From NCBI GenBank assembly GCA_031281895.1, contig JAITET010000070.1, positions 1-19,546 on the forward strand: a stretch of DNA of 19,546 nucleotides, written 5' to 3'. Both the position numbers and the translations under genes were made by a program. Below the pieces are notes generated by a model. It saw only the letters and a list, made by a program, of their open reading frames with translations, was not told where the DNA came from and did no database searches. Positions 15,250 to 19,546 of this stretch are shown piece after piece (within the stretch, counting starts at the first letter, position 1; the number at the start of each line of letters is the position of its first letter). Source of the stretch: Puniceicoccales bacterium (GTDB taxonomy: Bacteria; Verrucomicrobiota; Verrucomicrobiia; Opitutales; JAIRKQ01).

Positions 15250-17178
15250 ATGGATACGGAACTTACTAACGATAACAACTATGAAGTGAAAAAAAACAAA
15301 CGGCACCCATCCGCCAAAGCAACTAAACACAGCCAAAATATTTCCCAAATAACTAAACCAACCGGTTCCAATGTGGAAGATGACTATGTTCCCGAAAGAT
15401 TTTCTACCGATTTGGAGGATAGCAATGAATCCGAAAGCCAACATGATGTGAATAATTACAATGCCTTTGATGTCGTTTGGAGTCCTAAACATTCAAATGC
15501 CGCCATAGAAGATGATTTATCTCCCGGCCCCGTGGACAATTCTGAAAGGAGAAATGATGAAGGGCGGCGATTTTCTACGCAGGTTGAAGGACAATCATCA
15601 TCAAATGCAACACGGATGTCCTCTCAAAAACAACAAAATCATCGCAATGGTAATGATAGGCCCCGAAACAATGAAAATCGGCCCCCAAACAGTGGAGGAC
15701 GTTCGGGGAGGGATAACGGTAAAAACAATCACCAAAACAATGGTCAAAATTTCAAACATCAGCAAAATAATGGACAAAACCGGCAGCGATTTGCTAAGAT
15801 GGTAAAAATTGGTCAGCTATCAAGCGGATCGATCAAAGAAATGGGATGCTTGAGTTCATTCGATGCATTGGCAAACTTCGCCGATGAAAATATCAATCTT
15901 GATGCTTCCTCCTTTGATTTTAATGAGGCCTATGAAGCCCGAGCATCGTTATCAGTAAAAGACATTTCGGCCTATAATGGTGTGGGAGAAGAAAACAGCA
16001 AAAGTAACCATAAACTTTTGGAAGCCCTGATGGTAAAAAAATTTGAAGAAAAAATACCCATCGTTGCCAAAGGAGTACTGGAAACCATTGAGGGTGGGGA
16101 CGGCCTACTGGTATATGCCAACGACAATTATAGAATCCGCCCGCAGAGTGCATTTATTCCGAAATTTTTGATACAGAAATATGGATTACGTCGCGGACAA
16201 GATATGGTGGTTTATTTGCATCCACCTGCCCAAAACTCTACTTGCCCATTCGTGTTAAAAATTAGTAATGTGATAGATTGTGATCCAAGCCAGGTAGGTA
16301 ATCTGCCAAAATTCAAGGATTTGATTCCATTCTATCCCACGGAAAGGCTATTTTTGGAATGTACGGGCGATACAAAATGGGATAACGTCTCCATGCGCAT
16401 TATCGATATTTTGACCCCCATTGGCCTTGGGCAGCGTGGTTTAATTGTTGCCCCTCCGCGAACGGGAAAAACTGTCCTGTTACAAGGGATAGCCAATGCC
16501 ATTTCGAAAAATCGTCCCGATGTTAAACTGATCATATTGCTAATCGATGAAAGGCCGGAAGAAGTTACGGATTTTCGCAGGCAGGTTGCCAATGCTGAGA
16601 TTATCAGTTCGACGTTTGATGAATCTTCGGATAATCATGTGCATGCAGCAGACATGGTAATCGACAAAGCCCGCAGGCAAGTGGAAGCGGGGAAACATGT
16701 GGTTATATTGCTTGACTCGATTACACGGCTTGCACGGGCTCACAATACGGAGCAACCTAGCAGTGGCAAACTGCTATCCGGGGGGGTTGATGCCAATGCC
16801 CTTCAGGCCCCGAAAAAGTTTTTTGGAGCCGCAAGGAATATCGAAGGTGGAGGAAGTTTGACAATTCTAGCAACTGCACTTGTTGAAACTGGAAGTCGCA
16901 TGGACGAAGTGATTTTTGAAGAATTTAAAGGGACGGGGAATATGGAACTACACCTCGACAGGAGCCTCGTTGATAAGCGAATGTTCCCGGCATTAAACAT
17001 TGAAAAGAGCGGAACGCGGAAAGAGGAACTGCTCTACCATCCCGAAGAAATGGAAAAAGTTTATGCCTTGCGACGTGCCGTAAAAGGGATTTCTCCGACC
17101 GAGGCAATGGAGATGCTAATTCAGCGCATTAGAAAAACTAGAACAAACACAGAGTTTTTATTAAACGTAAACCGATGA
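15250..17178 (+). CDS. rho: Transcription termination factor Rho with long disordered N-terminal extension
   Basis: A 642-residue protein, against about 420 in E. coli. The C-terminal ~390 residues are canonical Rho: RNA-binding fold with KGVLETIEGGDGLLVYANDNY (about 274-294), Walker A APPRTGKT (401-408), LIDERPEEVTDFRR, Walker B VVILLDSITRLARAHN (about 484-499), the Q/R loop region GGVDANALQAPKKFFGAARNIEGGGSLTI, and the EFKGTGNMELHLDR arginine-finger region. Rho is the hexameric RNA helicase that ends transcription. Residues 1 to about 250 are an extension: charged and Ser/Asn-rich first, then an Asn/Gln/Arg/Gly stretch (about 126-180, with repeats of NNGQN). Insertions of this type are known in Rho of Bacteroidota and several other phyla. 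The start at 15250 lacks a visible ribosome binding site. Confidence 0.96.
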   Translation: MDTELTNDNNYEVKKNKRHPSAKATKHSQNISQITKPTGSNVEDDYVPERFSTDLEDSNESESQHDVNNYNAFDVVWSPKHSNAAIEDDLSPGPVDNSERRNDEGRRFSTQVEGQSSSNATRMSSQKQQNHRNGNDRPRNNENRPPNSGGRSGRDNGKNNHQNNGQNFKHQQNNGQNRQRFAKMVKIGQLSSGSIKEMGCLSSFDALANFADENINLDASSFDFNEAYEARASLSVKDISAYNGVGEENSKSNHKLLEALMVKKFEEKIPIVAKGVLETIEGGDGLLVYANDNYRIRPQSAFIPKFLIQKYGLRRGQDMVVYLHPPAQNSTCPFVLKISNVIDCDPSQVGNLPKFKDLIPFYPTERLFLECTGDTKWDNVSMRIIDILTPIGLGQRGLIVAPPRTGKTVLLQGIANAISKNRPDVKLIILLIDERPEEVTDFRRQVANAEIISSTFDESSDNHVHAADMVIDKARRQVEAGKHVVILLDSITRLARAHNTEQPSSGKLLSGGVDANALQAPKKFFGAARNIEGGGSLTILATALVETGSRMDEVIFEEFKGTGNMELHLDRSLVDKRMFPALNIEKSGTRKEELLYHPEEMEKVYALRRAVKGISPTEAMEMLIQRIRKTRTNTEFLLNVNR

Positions 17179-17205
17179 TTCAAAAATCCTATAAGCTTTT
17201 GAAAT
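17178..17205 (+). terminator. Weak hairpin after rho
   Basis: ATTCAAAA and TTTTGAAAT pair around a loop of about 11 bases just after the rho stop codon, with a pyrimidine-rich stretch following. The stem is AT-rich and weak, so this is only a candidate end of the rho transcript. Confidence 0.2.
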
Positions 17206-17371
17206 AGTCTTTTCATCTTTCCCTTTCCGTTCCTTCTTTATTAATCTCTTTGTAGGGGGATGGTTGTATTTGCCTAATATGGCGAAAGAGGGTAGGGTAG
17301 TGAATTTTTAGTGCCCGCTTCTCCTGGTATTTATTTTTTTATCTGCAAATTGCTTTGCCAAAGGTGCGGAT

Positions 17372-18010
17372 ATGTGCAAGTTTGCAAAGATGTCTGGTCA
17401 TCCATATCTATTGATAGATTCGGCTACTCCAATGACACAAGTCGTCATAGTGGATGATAAAGCTGTTTTGGCAAACGAGATATTTTTGGGAAATGCCGTC
17501 GATGGAATTACCGTTGCCCTAGAAAAGCTACTTCTAAGAACGCACCATGGGCTCGATGATTTTGATGGCATGATATACTGTGGTGGCCCTGGTTCAGCCC
17601 TAGGATTAAGGATTGCCCTTGCTTCCATAAACACCTGGGTGATTTTTGGTAACCGTGATTTCAAGCTGATGACATATGATGCCTTGGACATGGGAATATG
17701 TTTAAATCAAGGGGTTAGGATGATTTGTGCCCATGGGTCGGGAAATAATTTAATTGTTAGAGCGAGGGATAGCAGGGCCACTAAAATTTCTACCATCGAT
17801 GGTCTTGATTTTAGTGATGACATAGTATTCTTAGATACGCGACGTATGCGATGTGAGAAATATCAAAAATTCCTACCTGCGAACTATGACATCGCCGCAG
17901 CAAAATTTAATATTCTGTCCATCTGTGAGGTTGCCAATGGAGAGCTGAAGAATTATGGTGATGGTAACTATGAAAAGTGGTCGGGGAATCCCATGGGAGA
18001 TGAGAGGTGA
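17372..18010 (+). CDS. tsaB: TsaB-like subunit of tRNA threonylcarbamoyladenosine synthesis (divergent)
   Basis: A 212-residue protein. The N-terminal half has the ASKHA-fold pattern of TsaB/YeaZ: YLLIDSATPMTQVVIVDD (about 12-29, compare the AIDTAT start of the E. coli protein), a helix with ALEKLL, then LDDFDGMIYCGGPGSALGLRIALASINTW (about 61-89), matching the conserved GxGPGSFTGxRIG region with Ser-Ala-Leu in place of Ser-Phe-Thr. TsaB is the non-catalytic partner that supports TsaD in making t6A37 on ANN-reading tRNAs. The C-terminal half is not recognisable. Start 17372 is supported by aaaggtg 7 bases upstream; ATG at 17390 would also fit the family. It overlaps the next gene by 11 bases. 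The call rests on the N-terminal half. Confidence 0.75.
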   Translation: MCKFAKMSGHPYLLIDSATPMTQVVIVDDKAVLANEIFLGNAVDGITVALEKLLLRTHHGLDDFDGMIYCGGPGSALGLRIALASINTWVIFGNRDFKLMTYDALDMGICLNQGVRMICAHGSGNNLIVRARDSRATKISTIDGLDFSDDIVFLDTRRMRCEKYQKFLPANYDIAAAKFNILSICEVANGELKNYGDGNYEKWSGNPMGDER

Positions 18011-18500
18011 AGTTACAGTAATTATTTTATTGGTGGTAATTTGGATATTACTGATTTTTATCCGAAGGTGCAATTCTAGGCATGCTAAAAAATATGCTGA
18101 GGTACGTCCTCGTCCGACATTGGTCAGCTTAGCGCTAAAAAACCTACGGCTGGCACGTGCTCGGATGTCGAATTCCACATCCTATGAATTTTCAAAATTG
18201 CTATCTTCGGCCCTGAGGGCCTATGCATGTGGTGCATATAAAATACCATCTTCTGGTGTGACATCCGAAGAAATGGTAAACAGCCTTCTCTCCGACGCCC
18301 GAAATGATTGGTCTATCATAGGTTTGTTCACGGAAATCATAAAATTGACCGATGCCGTAAAATATTCCCAAAAAGAACTTTCAAAAATGCAACAACGGGG
18401 AATATATATAAAAGCATGCCGGTTTGTTCTTTTGTCCGAAAGATTTTTCAGGGTACGAAAATCATCGGCTGCCCGACCAACACCTTCTCGACAAACCTAA
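18000..18500 (+). CDS. Single-span membrane protein, DUF4381-like
   Basis: 166 residues from the ATG at 18000, which overlaps the tsaB stop by 11 bases and suggests coupled translation; the frame also opens at 17955. The protein starts with one membrane segment (about 5-21, VTVIILLVVIWILLIFI) followed by a basic stretch (RRCNSRHAKK). The rest is helical and fits the DUF4381/Bat-operon pattern: SYEFSKLLSSALRAYACGAYKIPSSGVTSEEMVNSLL (about 63-99), then ...TDAVKYSQKELS, like the Y(L)xxRFGxPxxxxTxEE...DxxKF pattern of that family. DUF4381 genes usually stand between DUF58 and von Willebrand factor A genes of aerotolerance-type operons; none of those is here. Role unknown. Family assignment is from memory of the pattern. 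Confidence 0.6.
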   Translation: MRGEVTVIILLVVIWILLIFIRRCNSRHAKKYAEVRPRPTLVSLALKNLRLARARMSNSTSYEFSKLLSSALRAYACGAYKIPSSGVTSEEMVNSLLSDARNDWSIIGLFTEIIKLTDAVKYSQKELSKMQQRGIYIKACRFVLLSERFFRVRKSSAARPTPSRQT

Positions 18501-18641
18501 AAATCCCACAAAAGTTTGCGCAGCCAGGCGATGCCATGGTCTCAACTTCAATGCTTTGCGATTGTTTCATTTTTAAAAATGTAAATAATTAAAAATTTCG
18601 AGGCCATTTCCCTAAACTTCACTAATATTTAAATTATCAGC

Positions 18642-18669
18642 TTGACCATTTTCGGTTCGTTTGTAAACT
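18642..18669 (+). promoter_or_regulatory. Candidate sigma70-type promoter for the coiled-coil gene
   Basis: TTGACC (18642-18647) matches the -35 consensus at 5 of 6 bases, and TAAACT (18664-18669) matches the -10 consensus at 4 of 6, with a 16-base spacer. It ends 22 bases before the ATG at 18692. The 191-bp gap from the previous gene otherwise holds only AT-rich sequence with a CATTTTTAAAAATG palindrome. Confidence 0.4.
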
Positions 18670-18691
18670 TTATGACCAAGGCTAGAAGTTT

Positions 18692-19546
18692 ATGGATATA
18701 GAAAATTTGAATAGGGATGTTGAAACTATGGAAAGGTCTCAGGTCAATCAGCCGGAAGTTGTTCCAGCAAATGTTCAGGTTGCTACCACCGGTGTTTCGC
18801 AAATAAGGGGATCATTTTTCCATGAAAAGGTGAGAAATCTGAGAAATCTTTCTGAAAGGGTTGGTACGGAAGTACAAGAAATTTCCCGAGAAGCCACCGA
18901 CAAAACGCGCTGGGAAGTGGTATCACGTTTGGGAAAATTAGTCACGAAAACAATGGTAATGGGCATAAAGACGTTGATTGGAATTAGAACGGAGACAACT
19001 CCACCTGCCGATGAATCCCGCGGAGCTACCGAAGCTACAAATTCAGGAACTAGCATAGTAATGAAAGTTATTTCGAAGATAGCAGAAATAACGGCGAACA
19101 CATTCCTTGGTCTAGTAGGAATGGCATTCCTAATACCAAGTATTGTGGGGACTGCAATATCTGTAATTGTATTATACTTGCACAAACGACATCAACAAGC
19201 CGCCGAGGCCCAGAGAAAAGCCGAAGCGGACCTCGAAACTGGACGTCAAGCAATTACTCAAAACACCGACCTCCAGGAACAGCTCGCAAGGGCCCAGGCG
19301 CAAATCGCCGAACTCGAGAGCCAAGCCACAGAGGCCCAACGGGAAAGGGAAGCAGCCGATACAAGAGCTTCGACCGCTGAAACCCAAAATAGGGAATTCG
19401 AGAGCCAAATCACCGACCTCGAGAGCAAAGCCGAAACGAAAGACAGCGAAATCACCGAACTCAAGAGCGAAGCCGAAGAGCTCCAGAGCCGAATCACCGA
19501 ACTCGAGAGCAAAGCCGAAGCGAAAGAAACCGAACACCAGAGCGAA
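18692..19546 (+). CDS. Membrane-anchored coiled-coil protein (3' end beyond the window)
   Basis: The frame is open from ATG 18692, after an in-frame TAG at 18683-18685, to the last base, giving at least 285 residues. Residues 1-135 are polar with no recognised domain. A hydrophobic stretch at about 138-163 (FLGLVGMAFLIPSIVGTAIS...VLYL) looks like one or two membrane spans and is followed by the basic LHKRHQQ. From about 165 onward it is a continuous Glu/Ala/Gln/Lys/Leu-rich heptad sequence typical of a long coiled coil, partly made of 14-residue repeats (ITELESKAEAKE type). A hydrophobic segment next to a long coiled coil is reminiscent of inclusion-membrane and fusion-type proteins of intracellular bacteria, but also of ordinary structural proteins; no homology is claimed. 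The antisense frames here are by-products of the repeats. Confidence 0.8.
   Translation, partial: MDIENLNRDVETMERSQVNQPEVVPANVQVATTGVSQIRGSFFHEKVRNLRNLSERVGTEVQEISREATDKTRWEVVSRLGKLVTKTMVMGIKTLIGIRTETTPPADESRGATEATNSGTSIVMKVISKIAEITANTFLGLVGMAFLIPSIVGTAISVIVLYLHKRHQQAAEAQRKAEADLETGRQAITQNTDLQEQLARAQAQIAELESQATEAQREREAADTRASTAETQNREFESQITDLESKAETKDSEITELKSEAEELQSRITELESKAEAKETEHQSE
19409..19534 (+). repeat. Three tandem 42-bp repeats in the coiled-coil region
   Basis: Units 19409-19450, 19451-19492 and 19493-19534 each begin atcaccga and encode ITDLESKAETKDSE, ITELKSEAEELQSR and ITELESKAEAKETE. Forty-two bases are exactly two heptads, so unit number can change without disturbing the coiled coil. 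A more diverged relative starts at 19304 (IAELESQ...). The array may continue past the window. Confidence 0.9.

Noticed and set aside
17179..17371. Possible tRNA or small RNA in the rho-tsaB gap
   Set aside because: No cloverleaf, no T-loop consensus and no strong hairpin; only a weak AT stem after rho.
18308..18592. 94-codon frame overlapping the end of the DUF4381-like gene
   Set aside because: It could be a shifted continuation, but I see no homology in it and the DUF4381-like pattern ends in the other frame.
19172..19537. 121-codon minus-strand frame with repeated FGFALEFGD units
   Set aside because: It mirrors the 42-bp repeats of the coiled-coil gene on the plus strand; the periodic DNA keeps other frames open.

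Overview
The window looks like a piece of chromosome from a moderately AT-rich, Gram-negative, probably host-associated bacterium. A Gram-negative envelope is implied by an autotransporter-type beta-barrel protein and a LptF/LptG-family lipopolysaccharide-export permease. The Rho factor with a long Asn/Gln-rich N-terminal extension, the DUF4381-like protein and the divergent TsaB would fit the Verrucomicrobiota/PVC area, but this is inference and no rRNA is present to confirm it.

Left part (1-7.7 kb), accessory. An autotransporter-like protein (+ strand, probably cut at its 5' end by the window edge) carries a duplicated 55-residue N-terminal module and a Pro/Gly/Ser repeat linker. It faces three tandem paralogous genes on the minus strand (1918-3711, 3907-5343, 5750-7282). 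These encode proteins with a complete set of kinase-like motifs: a Gly-rich loop, a Lys in LKPCD, DRHxxN and IDHDxSF. That arrangement resembles PI3/PI4-kinase and atypical protein kinases. A decayed fragment of an ABC-F ATPase gene lies upstream of each copy, on the opposite strand and starting at the same point. The whole [kinase + ABC-F remnant] block therefore seems to have been amplified in tandem and then diversified. Copy 1 has a duplicated catalytic-loop segment and a basic repeat tail, copy 2 has a replaced promoter and N-terminus, and copy 3 looks closest to the ancestral form. This array is the most interesting part of the window.

Middle part (7.7-15.0 kb), core genome. Seven closely packed or overlapping minus-strand genes read leuS - lptF/lptG-like - pfkB-like kinase - tmk - holB - nitroreductase - ferritin, and probably form one operon ending near 7.67 kb. 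leuS and rho are divergent across about 218 bp that contain an inverted repeat and a direct repeat.

Right part (15.2-19.5 kb), plus strand: rho with a disordered N-terminus, tsaB, an overlapping membrane-anchored DUF4381-like gene, and the start of a membrane-anchored coiled-coil protein that runs off the window and is built partly from 42-bp repeats.

I saw no rRNA, tRNA, CRISPR array or intact transposase.
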